A stretch of 64,000 bases of DNA from Patiria miniata (lineage: Eukaryota; Echinodermata; Asteroidea; Valvatida; Asterinidae): contig NW_024037064.1 in assembly GCF_015706575.1 (NCBI RefSeq), positions 4,835,427-4,899,426 on the forward strand. The letters are read 5' to 3'. Shown one piece after another: positions 1-11,285 of the stretch. The position numbers and the translations under genes are program-made. The first letter of the stretch is position 1. Each line of letters starts with the position of its first letter. The notes beneath the pieces are model-generated. The model had not been told where the DNA came from and did not search any database. It worked only from the letters and a program-made list of their open reading frames with translations.

Positions 1-719
1 AGGCATTTCTCCATGGTCCAGGCATATCATGCCAGGCATCATCATGTCTATGTAACTCTTAAGCTCCAACATGTCCACCGATCATCCATCCAGTGTATTT
101 CTACATGCTAACCATGTACAGGATGCGTGTGCACATGAACAGTTACTTATGTCCACATCAGGCATGCACATGTCATGCAACTATATCCATGATTTTGACC
201 CAGTTTAATTCAACTTTTCTGGCCTCTTGCAAAGCACTGCAGCACTGTTGCAACTGAATGCAGTTTTCAAATTTTCCACACTGACCGTTTATCTGGTATG
301 CAAGGTCATTGCGTAATGTGACTTGCCCATGCTACACTATGCATGCTGTGTGTGTGTTAGGCTAGGCATGTAACATAATTCTCTTGATGATGTAACATGT
401 GGACTGTTTCCTGTTTAGCTCAATAAACTGTGTTGTGCAGATATGGTGCGGTAGCATATTCAATGTTGCATGGTTCAGAATGTGAGTGGTAGATTACTGA
501 TACCTAATTATTTGGTGTCCCTCACATGCAGTTCGATGTATGGAGATCATGCAGTTTTGTCAAGTCTCCACAAAGCATATCATTTTTGGAAACATGACTA
601 CATGTACTTAAGTAATTCGTATGGCTTATTTTTCTGCTGAAAAATGAGTACACGTTAGATTTGAAGAAATTACATGTAAAGTACAAATACACGTAAAAAC
701 TGTTACAAGACTAATATGT
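1..719. other. AT-rich non-coding stretch
   Basis: No credible exon, RNA gene or repeat boundary was found here. The sequence is AT-rich with scattered ACATGTA motifs, which are common across the whole window. It precedes the minisatellite and should be the 5' flank of array copy A, whose coding exons are not in the window. Confidence 0.5.
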
Positions 720-1440
720 ATTGTGTTAAAACTATAGTCCTAACTTCAGTTTTTAAAAAGTAAAACTACAATTTTTGGATGTAGTGAAACTACTGTTAAT
801 ATGCAGAAAGTATTGTGTTAAAACTATAGTCCTACATGTAACTTCAGTTTTTAAAAAGTAATACTACAGTTTTCGGAAGTAGTGAAACTACAGTTAATAT
901 GCGGAAAGTATTGTGTTAAAACTATAGTCCTAACTTCAGTTTTTAAAAAGTAATACTACAGTTTTCGGAAGTAGTGAAACTACAGTTAATATGCAGAAAG
1001 TATTGTGTTAAAACTGTAGTCTTAACTTCAGTTTTTAAAAAGTAATACTACAGTTTTCGGAAGTAGTGAAACTACAGTTAATATGCGGAAAGTATTGTGT
1101 TAAAACTATAGTCCTAACTTCAGTTTTTAAAAAGTAATACTACAGTTTTCGGAAGTAGTGAAACTACAGTTAATATGCAGAAAGTATTGTGTTAAAACTG
1201 TAGTCTTAACTTCAGTTTTTAAAAAGTAATACTACAGTTTTCGGAAGTAGTGAAACTACAGTTAATATGCGGAAAGTATTGTGTTCAAACTGTAGTCCTA
1301 CTTGAGCGTTTAAAAAAAGTAATACTACAGTCTTTGGATGTAGTGAAACTACAGTAAATGTGTAGAACGTAGAGTGTTAAAACTGTAGTTGTACTTTAGT
1401 GTTTCTATAGTTTTTGTATGATGTGAAACTGCAGTAAACT
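720..1440. repeat. 92-bp minisatellite with 184-bp higher-order unit
   Basis: The motif ATTGTGTTAAAACT recurs at 720, 812, 910, 1002, 1094, 1186 and 1278 with a diverged copy near 1370. Spacing is 92 bp, except one 98-bp step caused by a 6-base insertion. Two subtypes alternate: AACTATAGTCCTAAC with ATGCAG, and AACTGTAGTCTTAAC with ATGCGG. By eye 910-1093 and 1094-1277 are identical 184-bp dimers. Each unit also carries AACTGTAGT and its reverse complement ACTACAGTT, so single strands could fold. Related decayed sequence continues to about 1640. It sits where the 3' end of a TRIM-NHL copy would be expected. Confidence 0.9.
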
Positions 1441-1639
1441 TTAATACGGCACTATATATTTACTACAAGTTAACTTTAAATTTCGTACAATAATACTGCA
1501 GTATTTACTGTAGTAAAATTAAAGTAACTTTACCTTACACAAAACTTTACATATATTATACTTATCATAGTAAACTTTGATGAACTATAGTAAAACTACA
1601 AATTTATAATGGTGAAACTATAGTGGATTTTTATAAGGG

Positions 1640-4600
1640 CAGTTACATTTGATTTGATTGGGATAATTTGTACAATGACTGGAATCTGAATTAAATGGTA
1701 AATTTGAAAGGAGAGGGGAGTTTAGTTGGTGTTGAGGAGTTTGAATGTAGTGACCCCCGCCTCCTCACACCAACACCCCTCCCTCACCCAGTACATGGTT
1801 CGCCATATATCTATCCAATACTTACCAACTTTTTGTGGTATTTATAAAACCCCGGCTTCATTGTGGCTTCCGCTTTATATCTGGCACCAGATTCCTAAGA
1901 ATCCTTCCACATTCAAACTCAGTGAAAATACACCAACCATCCATTGGCCTTGTGTGACAGGATTTGGTGTCTCTAAAGAAGAAAATGGACCAATATTGTA
2001 CTGGAGTTACATCAGGGGACAAAAATAAAGAAGCCAGAAGCCAAAGCTAGGGACAAAGCCAACATTTCATAAACACAATTAAGATTGTTAAATTGTTGAT
2101 GATGGAAGTTGCTGTACATATTCTGCTTTTACAACAAGGATTTGAGAAATGTTTAGGATCTTTTCGTTCTTGATATTCAACATTCTGCATTACTCAGTTC
2201 AAATACGTGCATATTAGTCTTCAAGATAAGCCTTTATTCACTCAGTTAATTTTGTGTTACTTTTTTTCAGCTTTATGTACAGATTTAATTAATAAAACAC
2301 TGCTTTCATGTAAATTGCCTTAAGTCCAAATGTATCCTAAAGATGAGTGACAAAGCTCATTATATTAATGTGGTTTCAGATCTTCATTCACAGAATGGAG
2401 AATTGTGTTGACAGTGTTCATGAGGTTTATTTCTTGAAAGGCTTTAAATAGTACTAGCCAAAGCTGAAAACATAGCAAAGATTTCTTAAACTCCCTGGGA
2501 TTCTGAAATTTGTTCCTAATGGAATATCTACATGTAATCCATTATATATTGTACTTTTGTTAATAGAACTTTTGAGACAGTTTTACAAGCACTTCATCCT
2601 TGAGAAGTATTTTGTGATATACATGTTGTTTAAATTCATTTTAAGCATGTACGTTCAGCACGATAGTTAGTACTCAGATTACTGTTCAATAAGCCTTTAT
2701 TTACTCAGTTTTACGTTACTTTTTGCAGTTTCTGTTTACGCATTTGAATTTACAATACGTTTACATGTATATTGAAGGTAATTTACTCATTGTTAATGTT
2801 TGCCAAAGATGAGTGAAAATTAATTTGGTTTCCTGTCTTAATTTACAGAATTAAGACTCATGTTTACAAGAATGTTTTTATCTTGATTTGAAATTTTGTT
2901 GACATTTTTTCTCAGACTGTCAAATATCCCTTCAGTTTGAATGATTAGAAATCAATTCGACTGACGCTGAATTTCAGAAAGCTATACAGCCTCAGTTGCC
3001 TTGATTTTGGCCTGACTGCCACCTTGAAAAGGTCCCACACAAATAGCACATTTCTAATTCAATTATTTTCCTTACAAAACAAATAGATTTCTTTGTCTTT
3101 TCAAGAATTTAATTGCACATCTCTGTTTTCATTGTTTTGGATTTTTTGGTTGCCATTTCAGAAAACTGGAAAATGAAAAAAAAATCATCACTTCAGTTTG
3201 GGTTTCAGCAAAAATAAAGAATTATGAATTTGTTTGCAAAGTATCAATCTTATTGTAAAAATTAAATGTTCAAGTAGACTTTTTAGTGTTTAACAATTTA
3301 CCACTGTATGTAGATCTTAGTAGTCACAACAAGACTTTGTAAACTCCCTTTATGTATTTTCTTCAATTTGTTCCTAATAGAACATAAATCTACTCATTGT
3401 ATTCTGTGCTATTTCTACATTACATTTTCTGATAATGGAAATTACAGCCTGTACAATATCAATTATTCTGTATTTCTGTTAACTTCACTTTTTAAAGCCA
3501 TGTAAGATCATTTGCAATAACCCAGATAAGCACCTACCGATTTAATGACAGAAACCTCAAAGTGAAGATAGGACTGGTAACAAATACCCTGTGAAATAAT
3601 TCCACCTGAAATGGTATTGTCAGAATACAACATTGAAGGTGGTTTCAAAATGGGGTGCCTACAGAATCCAGTTACCATATCCAAAGACTTGTGCATTATG
3701 TTTTCTCTGTTTTCTCCAAAATGTATAGTAGCCACTCAGCTAAGACTTGAACAGAATGCTTGTTATACAACCTACTTAAAATATTGAGCACTTTTGTTGC
3801 TTCGGAAAAAAACCCGCAAAAAGCAAATGATCCTATGCACAATGTACCTTTAAGCATACCCATCACTATGAAAGTTTATTAAGATCACTTAAAAAAATTG
3901 TCTTTTATATTCACTCAGTTTCTTTAAAAAAAAGAAAGAATTTTGTAGTTTTTTTCTCCATTTTTGTAGTTTTTCATAGAAATCCTGTTTATTGTTATTA
4001 TTTATAAGCTTTGTACATTTGCATTTATATCAATGAAACACTAATGTGGATGATCATTTAATCATCAAAATGTCCGTTAAAGATGAGCACAAATACTTAT
4101 CCTATTAATTCGGTTTCCTGTCTGAATTCACAGAATAAAAGCTTGTGTAAACTTTACTCACAAGGGATTATCTTGATGGACATTTTTCATTATTTCTCTT
4201 TGAAGGTTAACAATTCTTCAAGTGTGAAAGGTTGCCAATCATTTTAATAAATGTTCAAATCAATGGTATTGAATTTCAGGAATCTAAGGCCTCCGTTGCC
4301 TTGATTTTGGCCTGACTGCCTCCTTGAAATTTCCTTGCCTTTTCAGAGTTAATTTCATACCTTTGTTTTCATTGTTTTACTTATTTGGTTGCAATTCCAG
4401 CAAACTTCAAAAGAAAGGAAAGAATTACCCCCTTATACAGTTTGAGTCTCAGCAAAGAATTATTACATTTTGATGACACTTTTCAAACTCTGTTGTAACA
4501 TTTAAATATTCAAATTGACTTGTAAAATCAGATGGTTAGAAATGAAATGAGCAGAAATAAATTCATTCATTTATTCAGAATAAGAATTCACCCACCACTC

Positions 4601-5090
4601 TTTGTAGTTCTTTGTAGTCGCTCTTTTCTTCATCTAACAATTAAAAAGAAAAATCATGTCTTAAAATATCTATATTGTTATTGCATTTAAAAACCCCAAC
4701 CCCAAAGAAACCCACCAAGTGAAGTCTCCTGAATCCAACAGAATCCCACAACTCAGATGAACCATACAACAGAAATGCACCACTGTGGAATTTGCTGTAA
4801 CTATCACATGTGGTTGAATGTGTGAATAACTTTAATTTTTCCCAAGTTTCGGCAATTACCAAATTTCCACTTCTGGATTACCTTTGTTTGATACATAAAT
4901 ACGCAAACAATTTTATGAGGTCCAGCCGGCCAAATAAATTCCAGATTTCTTGGACCAGTCTGCAAGTGTTCATAGCAAAAAGACAAGGTCAATGGTTTCA
5001 CCTTTTCATCAGATCCCCAGCAATTAAAAATGTCACAGCGCCCTCTATTGGCGATGAATCTCCCTCCCTTAATTATTGAGTGCCTGTGAT
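1640..5090 (+). repeat. Conserved downstream block, copy A
   Basis: This 3.4-kb non-coding block recurs at 34398-37860 and 48095-51905, where it directly follows the NHL terminal exons of TRIM copies B and C. Anchors include GGAGAGGGGAGTTTAG, GACCCCCGCCTCCTC, CCTTGATTTTGGCCTGACTG (twice per block) and GCGCCCTCTATTGGCGATG. Internal modules are repeated: compare 2680-3060 with 4000-4350. Here no NHL exon precedes the block, so copy A has lost its coding end or it was displaced by the minisatellite. No ORF in the block stays open in all three copies. Confidence 0.85.
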
Positions 5091-5325
5091 ATTTCTGCAT
5101 TTATATTAAAAACTGATGATATAAATAAGACAATTATTGCCTCTTTGGCCATTTTTCATAGAAATTCAAACAAATTTATTTCAGAATCTGTTCTGTGAAA
5201 AGGATTTTAAAAATCACTTTTTCGTTTCCCTACAAATTAACTTTGGCTGTGCCTTGCAATTTGCCAGCTGGAACCCTGACCTTGCAATATGGTCCGTGTT
5301 AGTCATCTTCACTTGATGACTAATA

Positions 5326-5512
5326 TGGGTCATTCTAGACATTGAGGGTCCAAAGTGGGACATCATTCCTGTGCCTGTGACCTCTGACCTTTGTAATGTG
5401 CCATTCAAGTATCATTACAAATGACGTCCATTGTTTATTTGCTGGGTGGGTAGTTTGCTTACATAATCACTCTTGAAACCTGACTGCATTAAGGAGTGCA
5501 TGCAGAATAAAA
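5326..5512 (-). mobile_element. MITE-like element, diverged relative of the one at 50807
   Basis: The segment begins TGGGTCATTCTAGACATTGA and matches the reverse complement of the inverted-repeat element at 50807-51064 over most of its length, for example GGGTCCAAAGTG, GCCATTCAAG and TTAAGGAGTGCAT. The second terminal inverted repeat is not recognisable, so this copy is truncated or decayed. Confidence 0.6.
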
Positions 5513-6530
5513 AAATAAAAACAAGTGTGACCGGGGACAACAGGCTCTTCAAGTTTAGATGGAAAATATACTGTTTTTATTCCTCATCAGTGGCCGCATG
5601 GCAGCAAAGTGCAGCCAGCGCTGTGAAACTTTCTTTAAATTACAAGACTTTACAATATGTGTGTGCTCTTGTTGGTGGCTAGTTAAAGACTGAACTGAAG
5701 AAAACTAAACCACAGGATGTTGGCCAGTGCCTCACATTCCTGAGCAGACCACATAGAGATTATGAATAAACAGAGAAGGGGGTGATAATGAACAAAGTAA
5801 CTAGTGTAGAAAAGCTAGAGTCTATCTAATGAATAATAATGAGGTACATGTAGTCAGGCCTCCTGCCTGGAGGTAATTACTTTTCCAGAAACTTGGAATG
5901 TGTGGCTGACCCACCCAGGGCTAAAGGACAGATTTTCTCACTCATGCTCACAGTGGTGAACAAAAATATAACATGCACATAAAACAATGAAGATAATAAT
6001 AATTTCAATACTTTGAAAACATGAAAACAATCCAAAACTTGTGAAAAAGCAATCCCGCGTACCGATTATTGGGATATAAAATATTAAGAAACTTTCAGTA
6101 GAAATAGGAAAAACCCAAAGGTGCTAAAAAAGATAACATTGAAATATGTTTCAAATATTTCACCGGTTACACAAGTATTGACGAATGGGATTTACTTTCC
6201 TGTGGACCATCCACTGGGGCAGCAGGGAGAGGCAACTCCTCCCCCAGACATTTTGCTGCTATAATGAGCGCCAGTACTGGTTTGTTTTAAATGTTGAATG
6301 TGTGATGAAACGTGAATACAGAAAATACAGGCAAACTCTTGAAACACTGAAAACACAGACTATCAAAAACAGAATGTGACATTGGTGGCATTTCTACAGC
6401 TCTTTATCAAGGGTAGCATCTCTGGGTATGGACTCCTTGCACAAGTACCCCCTCAACCGTTACAAAGGCAGAGTTGTGGGACCACATGAATGCATTGCCA
6501 ACAGCGCCTGGCACTCATTTGAAGATGTTA
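5513..6530. other. Non-coding, pieces of local duplications
   Basis: No gene is visible. Stretch 5860-5940 resembles 18962-19030 (CAGGCCTCCTG, ACTTGGAAT, CCACCCAGGGCT). Stretch 6190-6260 resembles 52000-52080 (GGGGCAGCAGGG). Stretch 6320-6530 is close to 54425-54625 (shared GAAAATACAGGCAAACTC and CACAAGTACCCCCTCAAC). The three belong to the duplicated landscape around the TRIM array. Confidence 0.6.
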
Positions 6531-7439
6531 GGGGCCATTGAGAATTTTCAATGTTTTACAATTTCGACTTTTTTTCCAAATAATTTTGACCCACCCACCC
6601 ACCCCAATTTCAATTAATAAAAAACTGAACTTGTACATTTACATGCACTTGCATGTACATATACTTGAACATGAACATGTATTCCCCTGTGTGTCTAGTT
6701 CAGTAACGGCGTGAAGTTGTCGGTCTTCCTCTTTTGCACTGGTGACTTTCAGTTTTCTTGTGTTTTGCCAGCTGATATGCTGTTGGGAATGACAGGTTGT
6801 AGTTTTGGGAGCCACAAAGATGACCGTGGTTTTGTCGTTTTCTGGATGAGGTGGATGACATGTGACATACGAGGTTGTGCCTGTCAAGTGAGGTAGCTGA
6901 GAAAACATTCACTCGTAGCCCCCCCCCCCCCCGCCCTGTTTGTAGGGCGGGGGGTACGAGCGAAAGAAAAACATCAGGTTTGGGCAGACATCACATCACA
7001 GGCTGCGGTCCTTGTAGTCTTTGAGTCCAGTGTTTGAATTGACCAATTTTTATAGCGATTGGTAATCGACGACCACGGCGTGTTATAGAGCCGATCTAGT
7101 ACACCTGGTACCCTGCTGCCTCTGCACGGCCTAACCGCTACAAACGCCCGGCGTCCAAGCCTACTGAAAAACCACCTCCCTCTCATGCCACGGTGGGTTT
7201 ATATACACGTACATGACGTACATGTACAGTACATACAGGGGACGAAGTTGGAAAAGAAACACATCGCGATATCGGAACGCTTGCGCGTAGTTCAGGCAAG
7301 TCAAAAGATCTATCTTTCTTTTTTTTTCTTTTTCCATGGAAAGTGAATTTCGATTTTCAATTATTTAGCTTGACCCACCCACCCACAATTTGGAAAAAAG
7401 TTCGAAATTTTAAAACATTGAAAATTCTGAATGGTCCCC
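6531..7439. mobile_element. 909-bp element with about 75-bp terminal inverted repeats
   Basis: The left end GGGGCCATTGAGAATTTTC (6531-6605) is the near reverse complement of the right end GAAAATTCTGAATGGTCCCC (7366-7439). Both arms continue through a CCAAAT segment and a CCCACCCACCCAC run. At left the flank matches the related copy near 54620 up to GATGTTA, which marks the insertion edge. No clear target-site duplication was found. The interior holds a GC-rich hairpin (6912-6960) and a CpG-rich part (6970-7190). A minus-strand ORF at 6700-6912 is faintly zinc-finger-like, but no transposase can be identified. Confidence 0.7.
6912..6960. repeat. GC-rich hairpin
   Basis: CTCGTAG followed by a long C run and GCCCT pairs with AGGGCGGGGGGTACGAG across a short GTTTGT loop. 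It lies inside the inverted-repeat element 6531-7439. The homopolymer length may be unreliable in assembly. Confidence 0.7.
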
Positions 7440-7479
7440 ATTCAGAATGGAGATTTTTTCACCAAATATGAAAAGACTA

Positions 7480-7760
7480 ATTAACTTATCTCAGGTCCAA
7501 GATACAAAATCAAGTGTAGAGCAAACATGTCAGCAAACAAACAAGTTAATAAACTGTACATGTCTGTTGCATCCAGCACTTGTCCCCCAAACTCCCCAAG
7601 CTCTATATATAAACCATGTCACGTTACTTGATGATGATTCTGTGTTTGCCAGTGCCATCTCTCTGGGATTCGCCCCCTTAAAAGCTTACCACTGTTCACA
7701 CTCTTTGCATTTTCCAAATGAAAAACTTCCAAAACCATTTCTTTATTGTTATCAATAGTT
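7480..7760 (+). promoter_or_regulatory. Duplicated TATA promoter / first-exon-like block
   Basis: A TATA-like box CTATATATAAACC (7603-7615) is followed by sequence matching the inferred TRIM first exon (CATGTCAC, CTTGATGA, CTGTGTTTG). The same block occurs at 10830-11120 and 38790-39060. Partial copies without the TATA-like box lie at 9510-9690 and 40690-40870. The GTAAG donor is not preserved here, so this copy is probably a non-functional duplicate. The promoter role is inferred from conservation and position. Confidence 0.45.
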
Positions 7761-7945
7761 TGTTAAGTCAGAACTTAATGACAACAAGAATTCAAAGTTA
7801 TTTCAATGCCAATTTCTTACTCAACATTAAATGCAAGGTTTTATTAACAAGATTATAAATGGATTGACTGACCTGGGTGTCATCTTCATTGTTTATTGTG
7901 TACATGTACCATCACCTGAAAGAGAAAATTATCGAAAACAAAAAC

Positions 7946-8728
7946 TAAGAGTCATTTCATGTAAGTAATTTATATAAGTGTCCACGGGGAAAAAAATTAA
8001 CTCTTAATAAAAAAGCAAAGAAAATCTGAATTTGGTGGCACTCGTCTGAAAGTAATTGACAAATTATTTGGGTTTGTAGAAATTTGCAAGATTTAGGATA
8101 TTTTCTTTTGGTACTCAATTTGAATTAGAAAGAAAGGAAAAACCTCAACATAGGTTTTTGTAAAATCATTTCTGGATTGATGCTGCAGAAAGAGTATGCA
8201 GTTGCCCAAGATGTTCTCACCAAATATGAAAAGATAAATATACAAAGATCTGATCACAACCAACAGCAAAGTATTCTGAGAGCCCAGCTGGCAACTTGCA
8301 TTTTTTTTGGGGGGGGGGTTAAAATGGAGTTCAAAATGCAACTTTTCTAGTTGTGAAAACATGTGCTATATTAAGGCTTAAAAGATGATGAATTTTAAGA
8401 AGTACAATGTTCATACATGTAAGGGTGAGGCTGTGTAGTGATATAGTTAATTTTGTGACATTGGTTTGCATTCAGGCTGGGCGGCCTTTCAAAAGAAGGC
8501 AACAAAATGTATTATTAGCAAGTCTGTAAATTGGCCGAAAATGAAGTTGCAATGAGCCCGTTAATTGGCCCAAAATTGCAAAACACATGCCCTGTTACTA
8601 TGGCAATGGTCCTGGTACGGATTTTAAAAGACTTTGGTTATTTACTCCCAATTCCAATCCGGCAAGTTGAAACAATCAAGTTTTGATCGTGGACACTCAT
8701 ATGAAAGATTGACATGAAACAACTCTTC
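7946..8728. mobile_element. 783-bp TIR element, short relative of the 4.3-kb palindrome
   Basis: The left end runs AAGAGTCATTTCATG then TATATAAGTGTCCAC. The right end GTGGACACTCATATG then CATGAAACAACTCTT is its inverted counterpart. The interior (TTCTCACCAAATATGAAAAG, CTAGTTGTGAAAACATG, ATATAGTTAATTTTGTGACA) matches the arm at 15080-15617 in the same orientation. There is no coding potential, so it is a non-autonomous copy. The target duplication is unclear. Confidence 0.7.
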
Positions 8729-9697
8729 AGACAGGTTGGAAATTTTACAACTGAAAGTTCTGAATGAAGCTGGTTTGTGAGCTAGGTCAAAGGAATTAAC
8801 ACCTTCTATAGAAATCCAAACTTGTTCATCGGGACTTTTTTACAAACAGAACAAACAATGAGAGATTAAATGAATACATTATGTCACAGAATGGAAGGAA
8901 AAAGTATGCACAGGTACATGTATGAACACCTCATTTGATGAAACAACTTTGGAATGACATGTACAATGCACATATGTATGGACACTGAAGGCTGCAGGCC
9001 AGTAAATAGGCCCAAAATTGCCTACGCCGGCCAAATCACGATTTGTACACCCTCATTTTTTTGCTATCATCATTTTGTGGGCCATGAACTTGAAGGTTTG
9101 TTAAATTTTTTTTAGAAAGGTGGAAGCCGTGAACAGGACTGCAAGCTTGTATTTCTGTGTCATTTGGATGAATTAAGCCCTAAAATTGCTCTACTTTGCA
9201 ATCCAGTATAGGCATCAGTTTTCAAAATGGCGATGGGTTTTTGGACTATAATTCTAGGGGTGATCATCTTTGGATGGAAATTTCTCACAAAAGTCATCGT
9301 ATTACCACAAAAAAATTGAACACAAAATGCAGATGATGAAATCAATTTTAATTTGACGTGTCTTATACACCTTGGAGAGTTGTGAGTATTTTCCCCTGAA
9401 TTTTGGAAGTGGGGTATCTATCACTGGGGTCTATGGCAGTTTATTTACTAGTCTGCAACCTGATGGTGTATGTGTACATGTACACGTATGCAAGTACAAA
9501 AAATATCCTAACTCAGGTCCAAGTTACAAACTCAAGTGTAGAGTAAACATGTCAGCAAACAAACAAACAAGATATTGAACTGTACATGAATCAGATCTGG
9601 GATTTGCCCCCTCTAAAGGTTACAATTATTCACACTCATTGCATCAAACAAAGTGGAAAACCTCTAAAAAAAATTTCAAATTCTCTTTAAGTGAGTG
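8729..9697. other. Non-coding stretch with a partial first-exon-like duplicate
   Basis: No gene is visible. Around 9510-9690 a diverged copy of the upstream/first-exon block occurs (CAGGTCCAAGTTACAAACTC, CATGTCAGCAAACAAAC) but lacks the TATA-like box and the donor. Confidence 0.5.
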
Positions 9698-9910
9698 GAC
9701 TCCTCAATTCCTTCAAAGATAACTGAAGTCACACCTGGGAATAAACAGGAATTGAACCAGGGGTCAATAAAAAAGAAAACAAGCAGTAGGATCTGAACCA
9801 AAGACTACTCGATTCCTTCAAGGATAACTGAGGTCACACCTGGGAATAAACAGGAATCGAACCAGGGGACAATAGAAAATAAAACAAGCAGTAGGATCTG
9901 AAGCAAAGAT
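9698..9910. repeat. Two tandem copies of a 105-bp unit
   Basis: GACTCCTCAATTCCTTCAA at 9698 and GACTACTCGATTCCTTCAA at 9803 start two units that share CACACCTGGGAATAAACAGG and AAACAAGCAGTAGGATCTGA. On the minus strand each unit contains CCTGGTTC(A/G)ATTCC, which resembles a tRNA B box, but no A box at correct spacing was found. It may be a SINE remnant. Confidence 0.75.
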
Positions 9911-10071
9911 TCACAAGATTCAAACCGGACAGCCCTAACATGAAGCTTCCAAGATATTAAGTACATGTAGGATCACTAGTCATCAAATCTAGCTGATGGA
10001 GTGATTATTTCCAGACAACTTTCATTCTTACTTGACTTGAGACGTTTACCGGCCGTCATCTTCTTGACTCC

Positions 10072-10224
10072 TCATCGTCTCTCAGCCAACATTCTCTCAA
10101 GATCTTCCTTCAATCTCTTCCTGATGTCATAGAAACCAGGATGAATCCTGCCAAGAACATGACCATGTTCCTTGAGTTGTCTCATCTCGTTGTCAAGGGA
10201 GTTTGAGGTGCTGCCCTTCACACC
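10072..10224 (-). CDS. Candidate terminal coding exon of an unidentified gene
   Basis: On the minus strand a pyrimidine-rich TTATTTCCAG acceptor precedes a 51-codon open segment that ends in TGA, in phase 0. The 50 residues are charged and look helix-forming, ending in KRLKEDLERMLAERR, with normal coding-like composition and no low-complexity bias. I do not recognise the family. Upstream exons would lie at higher coordinates but were not found, so it may be the orphaned last exon of a duplicated or broken gene. The acceptor and the composition are the only evidence. Confidence 0.4.
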   Translation of the reverse strand, partial: GVKGSTSNSLDNEMRQLKEHGHVLGRIHPGFYDIRKRLKEDLERMLAERR

Positions 10225-10299
10225 CTGGAAATAAGCCAGACAGGATGACAGTTTTGTTAATATGGTTACAAATATATGCATTCACAAAGAATGTAGTTT

Positions 10300-10930
10300 T
10301 GCTACACTGTTTCAACATTATGTTGGTTCCCCTCCTCTAAAACTCTGCACTTTTCACACTCCCACAAAGGTTTGTGTAGATTGAGGACTTCCCACTGTCC
10401 TTCTGATGGCTTTTGTTTGGGTAACTTTTGGCAACTCCTCTCATTTGATTTGTGATGGTTTCCAACTGAGGACATAGTGTCCTCTTATGTACAGTCAATT
10501 CTGTTGTTCATTGTCCTCAGTGTACACCATTACACCCAAATGTACTTCCCCCAGTAGCACGTATATGTTTAATTTGCAGGGACAATTTAAACGTAAAGTT
10601 GAAACTTTTTGGTTTGGTCAAATTGATAACTTCAAATAGAGTGAAAATTCTTTATCAGTATTAATAGCACAAGATAAAAAAATAATTTCGTGTGTGAAAT
10701 ATTTTGAAATCTGATTTTATTTGATGGTTGAAAAAAAAAACTGAGTGGAATTGTATAGTGAGGTGCATGCCATTGAAATTTAACAAAAAGTGCATAATGT
10801 ACATGTAGATAGAATGCATGAGCCTATCTTAGATCCCAAACTCAAGTGTCAAGTAAATATGTAAACAGATATACAGATTGTAGGTGTGTGACTTATGTAC
10901 ATGTATGGAGCAAAACAAAAATCCCAAGTT
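10300..10930 (+). repeat. Upstream block of TRIM copy B
   Basis: Segments here recur upstream of other array copies. CTCTAAAACTCTGCACTTT and GGACTTCCC are found again at 56735-56820. TGTTTGGGTAACTTTTGGC and the following bases recur at 38400-38560. The shared order shows that the duplication unit starts at or before this block. No ORF is conserved. Confidence 0.65.
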
Positions 10931-10931
10931 C

Positions 10932-10940
10932 TATATATAA
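10932..10940 (+). promoter_or_regulatory. TATA-like box of TRIM copy B
   Basis: TATATATAA lies in the block AGTTCTATATATAAACCATGTCAC, which is kept at 38882-38893 and 7604-7613. It sits about 30 bases before the start of the sequence conserved as a non-coding first exon, the normal TATA spacing. Its function is inferred. Confidence 0.45.
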
Positions 10941-10964
10941 ACCATGTCACGCGACTTGATGACG

Positions 10965-11087
10965 ATGCTGTGTTTGTCCAGCGCCATCTTTACCAGATCC
11001 GCCCTATCAAAAGCCTCAACTGTTTGTGCTCTCTACGTCAAATTGGAAAGATTTGTATTCAAGTGATTTGGTTGAAATTCAAAGAAG
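10965..11087 (+). other. Inferred non-coding first exon of TRIM copy B
   Basis: This segment is conserved with the block before copy C and ends AAAGAAG followed by a strong donor GTAAGA at 11088. Equivalent donors stand at 39035 (copy C) and 59287 (copy D). The matching acceptor would be ACAG at 15859-15862, directly before ATAAAATGG. Intron 1 of copy B would be about 4.8 kb, of which 4.3 kb is one inserted element. In copy D the same intron is about 400 bp. Confidence 0.5.
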
Positions 11088-11285
11088 GTAAGAAAAGAGT
11101 GTCAGTTATTTTGAATAAGGTTAAATGCTAGCTTAATAATGAAAGGTTTGCGGAAACACCATGTGCGAATAATTTCTCAACTAAGAGAATGGTTCTGAAA
11201 AGAACCAGAGGTATAAACTCGACGTTCCGGTCAGTATGCTCTGACCGTCTTCAGGAGAGTGCCTAAACTCTAAGAAAGTGAATAC

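Noticed and set aside
1726..2028. 100-aa ORF in the downstream block
   Set aside because: It begins at a non-ATG codon and is broken in the homologous blocks near 34520 and 48220.
6700..6912. Zinc-finger-like minus-strand ORF
   Set aside because: Only a loose His pattern is seen, key cysteines are missing, and the overlapping frames are equally open.
9698..9910. Possible tRNA genes from B-box-like GGTTCGATTCC on the minus strand
   Set aside because: No A box or cloverleaf could be placed, so it is described only as a tandem repeat.
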